A stretch of DNA of 64,000 bases from Brevundimonas pondensis (GTDB lineage Bacteria; Pseudomonadota; Alphaproteobacteria; Caulobacterales; Caulobacteraceae), in NCBI RefSeq assembly GCF_017487345.1, contig NZ_CP062006.1, positions 2,796,001-2,860,000 of the forward strand, read 5' to 3'. A model generated the notes under the pieces. The model ran no database searches. It was not told where the DNA came from and was given only the letters and a program-made list of their open reading frames with translations. Of this stretch, positions 54,824 through 63,263 are shown one piece after another. The position numbers and the translations under genes were made by a program. Each line of letters opens with the position of its first letter. The stretch's first letter is position 1.

Positions 54824-54933
54824 GCCCCCTCCTTAATATTGCGCTCAAACGAGCACGCGCTGAACCTGGGTTAAGTCGCCCCTGCGCGCCGCAGAGCAGA
54901 ACCCTGCCTCCACACCTTAGTGCAGAGGCGCCC

Positions 54934-55668
54934 ATGTTATCCCACCCTCGCAAGATACTGCTGACCGGCGGAACCTCCGGTATCGGCCGTCACCTGGTCG
55001 ACCGACTGTGCGACGCAGGACATCAACTGGTCGTCCTGGGCCGATCAGAGACGGCTCTGGCGAGACTGAAGGCCGAGCGCCCGGCGGTGGCCGCCTATCG
55101 TTGCGACCTGTCGAACCAGCAGGACGTCCAGGACGCGGCCGCATTGATCTGGGCCGACCATCCCGACCTTTCCGTCCTGATCAACAACGCCGGCGTGCAG
55201 TTCACCCCCCAGTTCCATCAAGCCGGCTTTCGCTTTGACAGCATCGGTTATGAGACCACGGTCAATTTCCTGGCCCCCGTCTGGCTGACCGCCCTCAGCC
55301 TGCAGGGCCTGCTGGCCCACCCCGACGGCGGCCATGTGGTCAATATCTCCTCGGGCCTGGCCTTCTATCCCAAGACAACCTCTGCGGTTTACTGCGCCAC
55401 CAAGGCCGCGCTCCGCTCCTTTTCCCAGAGCCTGCGTTATCAGCAGGAAGGCGGCGTCAGGGTGATCGAGGTCATACTGCCCGTCGTCGATACGCCCATG
55501 ACCCAAGGGCGCGGCAAGGGAAAGATGCCCGCCGCCACCGCCGCCGATCACATCATGAAAGGCCTCCGGCGAGGCCGCCCCGAAATCTATGTCGGCCGTG
55601 CGCGGCTGATTCCCCTTCTGGCCGTGCTGGCCCCCTGGCTTATCCGGGACATCCTGCGCCACGGCTGA
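54934..55668 (+). CDS. Short-chain dehydrogenase, DltE-like
   Basis: A 244-residue SDR. The cofactor motif is TGGTSGIG (about 11-18), then NNAGVQFTP, NISSGLAFYP and the catalytic YCATKAAL (Tyr and Lys). The Asp/Arg following the second strand (LGRSETALARL) suggests NADP(H). The sequence is closest in style to DltE/YdfG-type oxidoreductases. The C-terminal end, RARLIPLLAVLAPWLIRDI, is hydrophobic and may touch the membrane. The substrate is unknown. It stands alone, with its own promoter region downstream of the divergent Crp/Fnr gene. Confidence 0.9.
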   Translation: MLSHPRKILLTGGTSGIGRHLVDRLCDAGHQLVVLGRSETALARLKAERPAVAAYRCDLSNQQDVQDAAALIWADHPDLSVLINNAGVQFTPQFHQAGFRFDSIGYETTVNFLAPVWLTALSLQGLLAHPDGGHVVNISSGLAFYPKTTSAVYCATKAALRSFSQSLRYQQEGGVRVIEVILPVVDTPMTQGRGKGKMPAATAADHIMKGLRRGRPEIYVGRARLIPLLAVLAPWLIRDILRHG

Positions 55669-55776
55669 AGGCTCGGTCGCGCGCTCGCCCCCTTGCGGGT
55701 GCGCGACAAATCAGGCCAAATCCAGCCAGCAACGCCGCCTGTGCAGGGTTTTAGCCCCCGAAGTCGCCCTTTCGCG

Positions 55777-55804
55777 TTGACTCTGGCGCACCCTTCCGTA
55801 TATG
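55777..55804 (+). promoter_or_regulatory. Sigma-70-type promoter of rplU
   Basis: TTGACT (55777-55782), a 16-base spacer, and TATATG (55799-55804), the best promoter match in the window. Transcription from about 55811 gives a leader of roughly 60 bases before the rplU ATG. Confidence 0.65.
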
Positions 55805-55816
55805 TCGCCGCTCTTC

Positions 55817-55851
55817 GCCCGCAGGGTCTCCTAGCGGGCGCATTCTTTTTT
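55817..55851 (+). promoter_or_regulatory. Terminator-like hairpin in the rplU leader
   Basis: GCCCGC (55817-55822) pairs with GCGGGC (55834-55839), and TTTTTT (55846-55851) follows soon after. It looks like an intrinsic terminator placed in the 5' leader of rplU, 22 bases before the ATG. An attenuator or an L21-binding leader is possible. Confidence 0.5.
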
Positions 55852-55873
55852 GCGTTCACGCTGAGGCTTCCAA

Positions 55874-56281
55874 ATGTACGCGGTGATCAAGACCGGCGGA
55901 AAGCAGTACCGGGTTCAACCGGGCGATGTGATTGTTGTCGAGAAGATCGACGGCGACGCTGGCGCTGCCGTCAATTTCGGTGAAGTCCTCATGCTGGGCG
56001 GCGACAAGGGTGTTACGGTCGGCGCTCCGCTGATCGACGGCGCCGCTGTCGCAGCGACGCTGATCGAGACCCGCAAGGGCGAGAAGGTGAAGATCTTCAA
56101 GAAGATCCGTCGTCAAGGCTATCGCCGCACGAACGGCCATCGCCAGATGGAATCGGTCCTGCGCATCACGGGCATCGAAGGCGCCGGCGAGAAGGCCAAG
56201 TGGGACGGCAAGGTTGAGCTGATCACCAAGGCCGAGATCAACGCCCGCGCTCGCGGCCTGGCCCCGCGCGCCGAAGCCTAA
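55874..56281 (+). CDS. rplU: 50S ribosomal protein L21
   Basis: A 135-residue protein beginning MYAVIKTGGKQYRVQPGDVI, the L21 signature. The core of about 100 residues includes VTVGAPLIDGAAVAATLIE and VKIFKKIRRQGYRRTNGHRQ, the rRNA-binding region. The last 30 residues (EGAGEKAKWDGKVELITKAE) are the extension found in alphaproteobacterial L21. L21 is a 50S assembly protein that contacts 23S rRNA. It is followed by rpmA after 97 bases, as in most bacteria. Confidence 0.98.
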   Translation: MYAVIKTGGKQYRVQPGDVIVVEKIDGDAGAAVNFGEVLMLGGDKGVTVGAPLIDGAAVAATLIETRKGEKVKIFKKIRRQGYRRTNGHRQMESVLRITGIEGAGEKAKWDGKVELITKAEINARARGLAPRAEA

Positions 56282-56378
56282 GACATTCACCGGCGCCGGG
56301 ATCGGCGCCTAGCAGGACGAAGGTCGCGCTCAAGCAGCCCGCAAGGGCGGTAGCGCACCAAGGAAGAGGAGCAGCAAG

Positions 56379-56663
56379 ATGGCTCACAAGAAATCCGGTG
56401 GTTCGTCGCGTAACGGTCGCGACTCCGAGTCGAAGCGCCTTGGCGTGAAGAAGTACGGCGGCGAGAAGGTTCTGGCCGGCAACATCCTCGTGCGTCAGCG
56501 CGGCACCACCTTCCACCCGGGCGACAACGTCGGCCTGGGCCGCGACCACACCCTGTTCGCCACGGTGAACGGTTCGGTGAAATTCACCACCAAACGTGGT
56601 GGTCGTTGTTACGTGTCGATTCTCGCGGCCAACGACGACGCTCAGGCCATGGCCGCCGAGTAA
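56379..56663 (+). CDS. rpmA: 50S ribosomal protein L27
   Basis: A 94-residue protein beginning [27 protein letters not shown]. The N-terminal AHKK-GGS-NGRDS reaches into the peptidyl-transferase centre. [21 protein letters not shown] is conserved. A very good ribosome-binding site (GAAGAGGAG) precedes the ATG. It is co-transcribed with rplU and ends at a terminator at 56733. Confidence 0.98.
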   Translation: MAHKKSGGSSRNGRDSESKRLGVKKYGGEKVLAGNILVRQRGTTFHPGDNVGLGRDHTLFATVNGSVKFTTKRGGRCYVSILAANDDAQAMAAE

Positions 56664-56732
56664 CGCGAACTGGACCAAATCCGGGATCGCGTTGCTCAAG
56701 AAGCCGCGATCCGGACCAGGGAAATTTTCCGC

Positions 56733-56762
56733 GGGGAGTCTGGATCACCAGGCTCCCCGTTT
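56733..56762 (+). terminator. Terminator of rplU-rpmA
   Basis: GGGGAG-T-CTGG (56733-56743) pairs with CCAG-G-CTCCCC (56748-56758), loop ATCA, followed by GTTTGCGTTT. It lies 70 bases after rpmA. Confidence 0.75.
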
Positions 56763-56835
56763 GCGTTTCCCCGCCTCGCTGACCGCCCGAGCCCTGATGA
56801 ACAAGGACGGCGGTCGCACCAGAGGGGCGTGACCC

Positions 56836-57369
56836 ATGTGCGTGATTGAAACTTCTCCCGTCGTCGAAACGCGGCGCCTCATCCTGCGTGCGCCCGGCGC
56901 CCAGGACGTGACCCGCATCGCCGCCCTGGCCAATGACCGCGACATCGCACGCATGACCAAGCGGATGCCCCACCCGTTCAAGGTGGAGGACGCCGAGGAC
57001 TTCGTCCTGCACGTCGCGGCCCAGGACCCCAGGCGCGCCAACACCTTCGTCATCGAGCACGAGGACCTGGGACCGGTCGGCGTCATCGGCCTGTTCGAGA
57101 GCGAGGACGCCGTGCCCGAAGCTGGCTACTGGATCGGCCGCGAATTCTGGGGCCGGGGTTTCGCGACCGAGGCTCTGGAGGGGGCCCTGGTCTGGGCCTC
57201 GAAGCGCTGGAAGCGCCGCGCCCTGGTGGCCGGTCACTTCGCCGACAATCCCGCCTCGGGCCGCGTGCTCGAGAAGGCCGGCTTCCTCTACACCGGTGAG
57301 ACCCGCCCCGCCTTCAGCCAGGCGCGCGGCGCGATCGCCGACACCCGAATGATGGTCTGGTTGGCCTGA
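56836..57369 (+). CDS. GNAT acetyltransferase, RimJ/RimL-like
   Basis: A 177-residue GNAT protein. TRRLILRAPGAQDVTRIAALANDRDI is the N-terminal strand and helix. EAGYWIGREFWGRGFATEALEGAL is the acetyl-CoA loop. ADNPASGRVLEKAGFLYTGE is the usual C-terminal motif. It is of the ribosomal-protein N-acetyltransferase type, with no evidence for a particular target. The gene lies directly after the ribosomal operon terminator. The start ATG 56836 has GGGG and GGGCG upstream, a weak site. Confidence 0.88.
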   Translation: MCVIETSPVVETRRLILRAPGAQDVTRIAALANDRDIARMTKRMPHPFKVEDAEDFVLHVAAQDPRRANTFVIEHEDLGPVGVIGLFESEDAVPEAGYWIGREFWGRGFATEALEGALVWASKRWKRRALVAGHFADNPASGRVLEKAGFLYTGETRPAFSQARGAIADTRMMVWLA

Positions 57370-57436
57370 TAGAACACTGATTTCACGGGAATTTCGGTCA
57401 GCATTGCAGTTTTTTCAGAGATCGGAAAAAAGCCTG

Positions 57437-57465
57437 TTGACCGCCCGAAAGGTCCCCCCTATTAG
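57437..57465 (+). promoter_or_regulatory. Sigma-70-type promoter for tRNA-Leu
   Basis: TTGACC (57437-57442), a 17-base spacer, then TATTAG (57460-57465), with an A-rich run just upstream (57424-57431). The tRNA 5' end is 29 bases downstream. Confidence 0.65.
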
Positions 57466-57493
57466 TCCGGGCCTCGGCGGGGCGACCCACCGG

Positions 57494-57580
<87 letters not shown>

Positions 57581-57587
57581 CATTCTC

Positions 57588-57623
57588 AAACGGCGTCGCA
57601 TCCGATCGGATGCGGCGCCGTTT
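57588..57623 (+). terminator. Terminator of tRNA-Leu
   Basis: AAACGGCG and CGCCGTTT enclose an inner perfect palindrome CGCATCCGATCGGATGCG. It starts 7 bases after the tRNA CCA and is followed by GTCATTTC. Confidence 0.8.
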
Positions 57624-57738
57624 GTCATTTCAGCCCTCCCCTTTATCGGCTGCGACAGCAAAGGTTGGCGCTGTGTCCTAGCGATAGCGCGCGGTTCGTC
57701 TATGTTGTCGCCCTGAACGACGTCCAGAGTTTCCAAGC

Positions 57739-58353
57739 ATGACCGTTTACCTGCACGAAGGCGACCTGCCCGACGGCCTCGACCTCGGCCCCGAGGTCGC
57801 GATCGATTCCGAGACCATGGGCCTGCGCTTCCGTCGCGATCCCCTGTGCGTGGTGCAACTGTCGTCGGGCAATGGCGACGCCCATGTCGTGCGGCTGAAC
57901 CGCCCCGGCTATGACTGCCCCAACCTGAAGGCCCTGCTGGCCGATCCCAAGGTGCTGAAGATCTTCCACTTCGGACGCTTCGACATCGGCATGTTCGATC
58001 TGCACCTCGGCGTCGAGACCCGCCCGGTCTATTGCACCAAGATCGCCTCGAAGCTGGCCCGCACCTACACCGACCGTCACGGCCTGAAGGACGTGGCGCG
58101 CGAACTGGCCGGCGTGGACATGTCCAAGGCACAGCAGAGCTCGGACTGGGGCTCGCCGGCCCTGTCGCAGGCCCAGTTGGACTACGCCGCCTCGGACGTC
58201 CTCTATCTGCACGCCATCAAGGCGAAACTGGACGTCATGCTGGAGCGCGAAGGTCGCGCCGAACTGGCCCGCGCCTGCTTCGACTTCCTGCCCACCCGTT
58301 CGCGTCTCGACCTGGCCGGTTGGGACGAGATCGACATCTTCGCCCACGCCTGA
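57739..58353 (+). CDS. rnd: Ribonuclease D-like 3'-5' exonuclease
   Basis: A 204-residue DEDDy exonuclease. The first acidic pair is in VAIDSETMGL (Asp, Glu), the next Asp in HFGRFDIGMF, and the final YxxxD is in LDYAASDVLYLHAI. TDRHGLKDVARELAGVDMSK and QSSDWGSP are typical of the RNase D group. It is much shorter than E. coli RNase D and lacks the HRDC domains, the usual form in alphaproteobacteria. It should trim tRNA or other structured RNA 3' ends. It starts the rnd-lptC-lptA-lptB run. Confidence 0.92.
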   Translation: MTVYLHEGDLPDGLDLGPEVAIDSETMGLRFRRDPLCVVQLSSGNGDAHVVRLNRPGYDCPNLKALLADPKVLKIFHFGRFDIGMFDLHLGVETRPVYCTKIASKLARTYTDRHGLKDVARELAGVDMSKAQQSSDWGSPALSQAQLDYAASDVLYLHAIKAKLDVMLEREGRAELARACFDFLPTRSRLDLAGWDEIDIFAHA

Positions 58354-58361
58354 GGACGAGC

Positions 58362-59024
58362 ATGAGCGACCGCGACGCCCAGGAAGCGCGCAAGCGGGCC
58401 GACGAGGCCCGGGTCGCCCAGGCGGGCGAGCGCTGGCGCGCGCGTTCGCGTCGGGTCAAGCTGTATCGCCGCGTCCTGCCCATCGTCATCCTGATGCTGG
58501 CGGGCGGGGCCCTGACCTGGACCGTGTTCCGCACCGTCATGTCGGGGGTCGAACGCAAGGCCAGCGAAAGCCGCGAGATCCGCCTCGACAACCCCATGTT
58601 CCATGGCCAGGACGCCCAGGGCCGCTCCTTCGTCGTCGGGGCCAAGGGGGCCATCCGCGACCCGGCCACAGGGCATTTCCGCCTGGTCGGACCACTGCTG
58701 AAGCTGAACCTCGGCGGGCGCAAGGTGACGGAACTGACCGCCGACGGCGGCACCTATATCGAGACCAGCCGCAAGGTGGTGATCGGTCCGAACGTGAAAA
58801 TTTCGGATGGCGGCTCCGGCTTCGTCCTGACCACGCCGGAAGCCGTGGTCGACACCAACACCGGCGTGGTGACGGGCGACAAGGGCGTCCAGGGGCAAGG
58901 GCCCCTTGGAACCATAAACGCTTCGTCCTATGCCATCTATGATCAGGGCCAACGGGTCGTCTTCAGCGGCCAGGGCGACAACAAGATGAGCGGGACCATC
59001 AACCCCGCAGGATCCGACAGATGA
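58362..59024 (+). CDS. lptC: LPS export ABC transporter periplasmic protein LptC
   Basis: A 220-residue LptC. A cytoplasmic N-terminal part (DRDAQEARKRADEARVAQAG) is followed by one membrane helix (about 46-66, VLPIVILMLAGGALTWTVF) and a periplasmic beta-jellyroll domain (LDNPMFHGQDAQGRSFVVGAKGA). It links LptB2FG to LptA in the bridge that carries LPS to the outer membrane. ATG 58362 has GAGGA just upstream; the frame upstream of it is the shadow of rnd. It overlaps lptA by 4 bases. Confidence 0.93.
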   Translation: MSDRDAQEARKRADEARVAQAGERWRARSRRVKLYRRVLPIVILMLAGGALTWTVFRTVMSGVERKASESREIRLDNPMFHGQDAQGRSFVVGAKGAIRDPATGHFRLVGPLLKLNLGGRKVTELTADGGTYIETSRKVVIGPNVKISDGGSGFVLTTPEAVVDTNTGVVTGDKGVQGQGPLGTINASSYAIYDQGQRVVFSGQGDNKMSGTINPAGSDR

Positions 59025-59503
59025 CCATGTCCAAGTCGAACACCATGATCGCAGGCGCCGCCCTGCTGCTGGCCCTGACGATTCCGGCCTCGTCGGGGGC
59101 GCAAAGCCGCGCCGACGCCTCGAAACAGCCGGTCCAGTACGGCGCCGACGGCGGCGAATACACGCCCAACGGCTTTTCCCTGCGCGGTCGGGCCGAACTG
59201 ACCCAGGGCGGCAACCGTCTGCGCGCCGACGCCATCACCGGCGTCACGACCAACGGCGACCTCAGCCGGGTCGAGGCGGTCGGCAACGTCTACTTCGTCA
59301 CCCCGGACCAGAGCATGCGCGGCGACCGCGCCGTCTACACCCTGAACAACGCCGAGGTGGTGGTGACGGGCGACGTCATCCTGACTCAGGGCAAGAACGT
59401 CCTGACCGGCAATCGTCTCGTCTATAACGTCCGCACCGAGAGCGCCCGCATGGAAGGCGGCTCCGGCCGCGTCCAGGGCGTCTTCTATCCGCAAGGGAAC
59501 TGA
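59021..59503 (+). CDS. lptA: LPS transport periplasmic protein LptA
   Basis: A 160-residue periplasmic protein. The signal peptide is NTMIAGAALLLALTIPASSGAQS with cleavage near SGA-QS. The OstA-like beta-jellyroll repeat is visible as GRAELTQGGNRLRADAITG, then VYFVTPDQSMRGDRAVYTLNNAEVV and VLTGNRLVYN. LptA polymerises between LptC and LptD and shields the LPS lipid tails. It overlaps lptC by 4 bases and lies 6 bases before lptB, so the three are translated together. Confidence 0.93.
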   Translation: MTMSKSNTMIAGAALLLALTIPASSGAQSRADASKQPVQYGADGGEYTPNGFSLRGRAELTQGGNRLRADAITGVTTNGDLSRVEAVGNVYFVTPDQSMRGDRAVYTLNNAEVVVTGDVILTQGKNVLTGNRLVYNVRTESARMEGGSGRVQGVFYPQGN

Positions 59504-59509
59504 CCCCGC

Positions 59510-60307
59510 TTGGCGCGCAAGGAACTCTCAGCCCTCAACCTTGATCAGGCGGCCGTCGATGACGCGTCCCCCGTCGAGGCCGCGCGCCAGACCGGCCTGC
59601 GCGTCGAGCACATCGCCCGCAGCTTCGGCCAGCGTCAGGTGGTCAAGGACGTGTCCCTGACCGTCCAGCGCGGCGAGGTCTGCGGTCTGCTGGGTCCCAA
59701 CGGGGCGGGCAAGACCACCTGCTTCTACATGATCACCGGCCTGATCCCGGCGGACAGCGGCTCGATCTGGCTGGACGGCCAGGAGATCACCCAACAGCCC
59801 ATGTATCAGCGCGCCCGCATGGGCCTGGGCTATCTGGCGCAGGAAGCCTCCATCTTCCGCGGCATGACGGTGGAGCAGAACATCAAGGCCGTGGTCGAAC
59901 TGCGCGAGAAGACCGCCGCCGGCGTCCGCGAGGAAACCAGCCGCCTGCTGGAAGAGCTGCGCATCGACCACCTGCGCCACGCCCCGGCTACCGGCCTGTC
60001 CGGCGGCGAGCGACGCCGCGTCGAGATCGCCCGGGCGCTTGCCGCTCGCCCCAGCTTCATGCTGCTGGACGAACCCTTCGCCGGCATCGATCCCCTGGCC
60101 ATCGCCGACATCCGTCATGTGATCCGCTATCTGTCCAGCCAGGGCATCGGCGTGCTGATCACCGACCACAATGTGCGCGAGACCCTGGACATCATCGACC
60201 GCGTCTCGATCATCTCGGCCGGCTCGGTCCTGTTCGAAGGTACGGCTGACGAAGCCGTCCATGACGCCGAGGTGCGCCGCGTCTATCTCGGCGAGATGTA
60301 CGCCTGA
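59510..60307 (+). CDS. lptB: LPS export ABC transporter ATP-binding protein LptB
   Basis: A 265-residue ATPase. Walker A is GPNGAGKTT (62-70), the signature motif LSGGERRRVEIARALA, Walker B FMLLDEPFAGID and the H-loop TDHNVRETL are all intact. AQEASIFRGMTVEQNI is the characteristic LptB Q-loop region. An N-terminal extension of about 30 residues before the ABC fold is longer than in E. coli. The start codon is TTG 59510. LptB forms the cytoplasmic ATPase dimer of LptB2FG; lptF and lptG are not in this window. A hairpin follows the gene. Confidence 0.95.
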   Translation: MARKELSALNLDQAAVDDASPVEAARQTGLRVEHIARSFGQRQVVKDVSLTVQRGEVCGLLGPNGAGKTTCFYMITGLIPADSGSIWLDGQEITQQPMYQRARMGLGYLAQEASIFRGMTVEQNIKAVVELREKTAAGVREETSRLLEELRIDHLRHAPATGLSGGERRRVEIARALAARPSFMLLDEPFAGIDPLAIADIRHVIRYLSSQGIGVLITDHNVRETLDIIDRVSIISAGSVLFEGTADEAVHDAEVRRVYLGEMYA

Positions 60308-60321
60308 CGCGTTGCGACCTT

Positions 60322-60344
60322 CTGGCGAACGCCCTGTTCGCCAG
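60322..60344 (+). terminator. Hairpin after the rnd-lpt genes
   Basis: A 9-bp perfect stem, CTGGCGAAC (60322-60330) and GTTCGCCAG (60336-60344), loop GCCCT, with no T-run. It lies 15 bases after lptB and before rpoN. Whether it terminates or only stabilises the mRNA is uncertain. Confidence 0.5.
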
Positions 60345-60416
60345 ACGTTAAGGTCTCTGCCGCACGATCCCAGCAAGAACCGGGCCAATCGCGCCCGTCG
60401 GAGGGATTGAAACGCC

Positions 60417-61931
60417 GTGATCGGTCAGAGGCTGGAGGTCAGACAGGGTCAGGGGCTGGTCATCACGCCCCAGCTGCAGCAGGCGATCAAGCTGCTGCAG
60501 CTGTCGAATCTCGAGCTGGAAGCCTTTGTCGAGGGCGAGCTGGAACGGAACCCCCTGCTGCAACGTGACGAGGGTGATCCGAGCGGCGATGGCTCCGCCG
60601 AGCCGCCCGAAACCGCCCCCTCCTCTGACGCCGCCGAACTGCAGTTCACCGAGCCTTCGGGCGAGGCCGAACGCGCCATGGATGCGCGTACCGAGGACCT
60701 GTACGATGACGCGCCCGGCGAACGCGACGCCGAGCGCAAACGCGACGCGGGCGAAGCGGGCGAGCAGCCCGGCCTGTCCGACTGGTCGCGCGCTGGCAAC
60801 GGCGGCGGCATGGACGGCGAGGATATGGAGCGTCCCGACACCCGCGACGTCACCCTGTGGGAGCATCTGCAGGCCCAGGCCTCGTCGGCCGGATTCAGCG
60901 CCGCCGACCACGCCATAGCCCTGACCCTGATCGACGCCACCGACGAGGGCGGCTACCTGCGCGGCGAGTTGCAGGAAATCGCCGACCGACTGGGCGTGGA
61001 CCTGGAACGAATCGAGGCGGTTCTGACCGTCTGCCACGGATTTGAGCCGACCGGGGTCATGGCCCGCTCGGCCCCCGAGTGCCTCAAGCTGCAACTGATC
61101 GAACGCAACCGCTTCGATCCGGCGATGGCGGCGCTTCTGGACAATCTGGAGCTGCTGGCCCGCCGCGATCTGCCGGCCCTGCGCAAGGTCTGCGGCGTTG
61201 ACGCCGACGACCTGACCGACATGATCACCGAGCTGAAGGCCCTGACGCCGCGCCCCGGCGCCGGTTTCGGCGGCGAGCCGGCCCAGACGGTCGTGCCTGA
61301 CGTCCATGTGCGGCCCGACCCCGCCGGCGGCTGGCGCGTCGAGCTGAACAGCGAGACCCTGCCCCGCCTTCTGATGGACAAGCGTTATCATGGCGTGGTC
61401 GCGGCAGGCGCGCGATCCGAGACCGAAAAGGCCTATGTCGCCGAATGCGCCGCCCAGGCCAGCTGGCTGGTCAAATCTCTGGACCAGAGGGCCAAGACCA
61501 TCCTGAAGGTCGCCTCCGAGATCGTGCGCCAACAGGACGCCTTCCTGGCTTTCGGCGTCGAGTTCCTGCGCCCCCTGACGCTGAAAACGGTGGCCGACGC
61601 CATCGAGATGCATGAATCGACCGTCAGCCGCGTCACCTCGAACAAGTATGTCGCCACCCCGCGCGGGGTTTTCGAACTGAAATTCTTCTTCACCGCCGCG
61701 ATCCAGTCGTCGGACGGAGGAGCGTCTCACTCGGCCGAAGCCGTCCGTCACCGGATCAAGGCCATGATCGATAACGAGGCCGCAGACGGCGATGTTCTGA
61801 GCGACGACCGGATCGTCGAAATTCTCAATGAAACCGGCATCGACATCGCCCGGCGCACCGTGGCGAAATACCGGGAAGCTCTTAGAATTCCGTCCTCTGT
61901 CCAGCGCCGCAGACTGTTGAAGGCCGGCTGA
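60417..61931 (+). CDS. rpoN: RNA polymerase sigma-54 factor
   Basis: A 504-residue sigma-54. The N-terminal activator-interacting region is Gln/Leu-rich (GLVITPQLQQAIKLLQLSNLE). An acidic linker (about 50-130) follows, then the core-binding domain, an HTH (ETVADAIEMHESTVSR-type, here TLKTVADAIEMHESTVSRVTSNKY) and the RpoN box ARRTVAKYRE (478-487) that reads the -24 element. The start is GTG 60417 with GGAGGG upstream. With hpf and ptsN downstream it forms the classical rpoN locus. Confidence 0.97.
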   Translation: MIGQRLEVRQGQGLVITPQLQQAIKLLQLSNLELEAFVEGELERNPLLQRDEGDPSGDGSAEPPETAPSSDAAELQFTEPSGEAERAMDARTEDLYDDAPGERDAERKRDAGEAGEQPGLSDWSRAGNGGGMDGEDMERPDTRDVTLWEHLQAQASSAGFSAADHAIALTLIDATDEGGYLRGELQEIADRLGVDLERIEAVLTVCHGFEPTGVMARSAPECLKLQLIERNRFDPAMAALLDNLELLARRDLPALRKVCGVDADDLTDMITELKALTPRPGAGFGGEPAQTVVPDVHVRPDPAGGWRVELNSETLPRLLMDKRYHGVVAAGARSETEKAYVAECAAQASWLVKSLDQRAKTILKVASEIVRQQDAFLAFGVEFLRPLTLKTVADAIEMHESTVSRVTSNKYVATPRGVFELKFFFTAAIQSSDGGASHSAEAVRHRIKAMIDNEAADGDVLSDDRIVEILNETGIDIARRTVAKYREALRIPSSVQRRRLLKAG

Positions 61932-62001
61932 TCACGGTGCGGCGAAGCGTCACCACAAATCGGTGATCGGCGTTGACACCAAACGCGACCCGTCGCGTTC
62001 T

Positions 62002-62655
62002 ATGCCTATGCAGATCCAAGTCAGCGGCAAGCAAGTGGATGTCGGCGAAGCGCTAAGCTCGCGCATCTCCCAGGAACTCGAAGAGGGAGTCGGCAAGTAT
62101 TTCGCCCGCGGCGGCGAAAACGCCGAGGTCGTGGTGTCCAAGGACCGCCACGGCTTCCGCGTCGATTGCTGGGTCCGTCTGGCTTCGGGTCAGAGTCTGG
62201 TGACGACCGGCTTCGGCGGCGACGCCCAGGCCGCCTTCGCCGACAGCCTGGACAAGCTGGAGAAACGCGTTCGCCGCTACAAGCGCCGCCTGAAGGATCA
62301 CCACATCGGTCCCAAGGGCCTGTCGCCCGAGAAGACCGAGGACGCGGCGCGCGAGATCGCCGCCCTGACCGTCTTCCGCAATCCGGACACGGTCGAGGAC
62401 GAGGCCTTCGGCGACGCCGGCGCGCCTGACGAACCCCCGCCCGTCGGCATGGTCATCGCCGAAACCGAAGCGGAGATTCGCACCATCACCGTCGGTCGCG
62501 CCGTGCTGGAACTGGACATGACCGGCTATCCGATCGTCATGTTCCGCAATGCGGCCCACGGCGGCCTGTCGGTCGTCTATCGCCGCCCTGACGGCAATGT
62601 CGGCTGGATCGATCCCGAGCGGACTCTCAAGACGACGAACGGCTCGGGGTCGTAA
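62002..62655 (+). CDS. hpf: Long-form hibernation promoting factor
   Basis: About 217 residues: an N-terminal S30AE domain (MQIQVSGKQVDVGEALSSRI, then KLEKRVRRYKRRLKDHH) and a C-terminal dimerisation domain (MTGYPIVMFRNAAHGGLSVVYRRPDGNVGWIDP), the long form that dimerises 70S ribosomes into 100S particles in stationary phase. ATG 62002 or 62008 is the likely start; the longer frame from 61963 is doubtful. It lies 70 bases after rpoN, the normal place for this gene. Confidence 0.92.
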   Translation: MPMQIQVSGKQVDVGEALSSRISQELEEGVGKYFARGGENAEVVVSKDRHGFRVDCWVRLASGQSLVTTGFGGDAQAAFADSLDKLEKRVRRYKRRLKDHHIGPKGLSPEKTEDAAREIAALTVFRNPDTVEDEAFGDAGAPDEPPPVGMVIAETEAEIRTITVGRAVLELDMTGYPIVMFRNAAHGGLSVVYRRPDGNVGWIDPERTLKTTNGSGS

Positions 62656-62733
62656 GACTTCCCCGCGGGGGGCGAAGGCGCTAGAAGACGCCTCGCCCTT
62701 CCGCAATGTCGGGTACCAAGGTTCGGGGTGATT

Positions 62734-63198
62734 ATGGACATCGCTGATTTGCTGTCGTCGGGCGGGATCGTCCTGCGGGGCGGCGTGTCATCCAAGCGTC
62801 AGGCGTTGCACACCGTGGCCGAGGCCGCGTCCGTGGCCCTGGGCATTGACGAGGATCGGGCGCTGGACGCCCTCCTGGAGCGAGAGGCGCTCGGCTCGAC
62901 GGGTCTCGGCTCGGGCGTCGCCGTGCCGCACGCCCGCATCAAGGGCCTGGACCGCGTCTGCGCCGTCTTCGTCCGGCTGGAGACGCCCGTCGCCTATGAG
63001 TCGCTGGACGATCGCCCTGTCGATCTTCTGTTCGCCCTGTTCGCGCCGCTGAACGCCGGCGCCGAGCATCTGCGTGCGCTGGCGGCCGTGTCGCGCGCCA
63101 TGCGCTCGCCCGAGCTGCGCGAGCACCTGCGCCAGGCCCGCACCATCGACGCCGTACGCGCCCTTTTCGTCAAGGATGTCCCGGCCAGCGCGGCCTGA
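62734..63198 (+). CDS. ptsN: PTS IIA-like nitrogen regulatory protein PtsN
   Basis: A 154-residue EIIA-Ntr. The phosphorylated His is in GVAVPHARIKGLDRV, within the conserved LGSTGLGSGVAVPH block. DIADLLSSGGIVLRGGVSSKRQAL and DLLFALFAPLNAGAEHLRALAAVSR are typical. It takes part in the nitrogen-related PTS relay and affects potassium transport and stress genes. ATG 62734 has GGGGTG upstream; GTG 62728 is a minor alternative. It ends the rpoN-hpf-ptsN cluster. Confidence 0.94.
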   Translation: MDIADLLSSGGIVLRGGVSSKRQALHTVAEAASVALGIDEDRALDALLEREALGSTGLGSGVAVPHARIKGLDRVCAVFVRLETPVAYESLDDRPVDLLFALFAPLNAGAEHLRALAAVSRAMRSPELREHLRQARTIDAVRALFVKDVPASAA

Positions 63199-63263
63199 GC
63201 CGAGATTTCAGGCCCCTCGGAACGACGCGCAACCAGGCCGGAAGGTCAGTCGCCCGCCAGACA

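Noticed and set aside
62670..62698. Hairpin between hpf and ptsN
   Set aside because: The stem GGGCGA/TCGCCC with inner GGCG/CGCC has a bulge and no T-run, and hpf and ptsN are usually co-transcribed. It is too weak to call a terminator.
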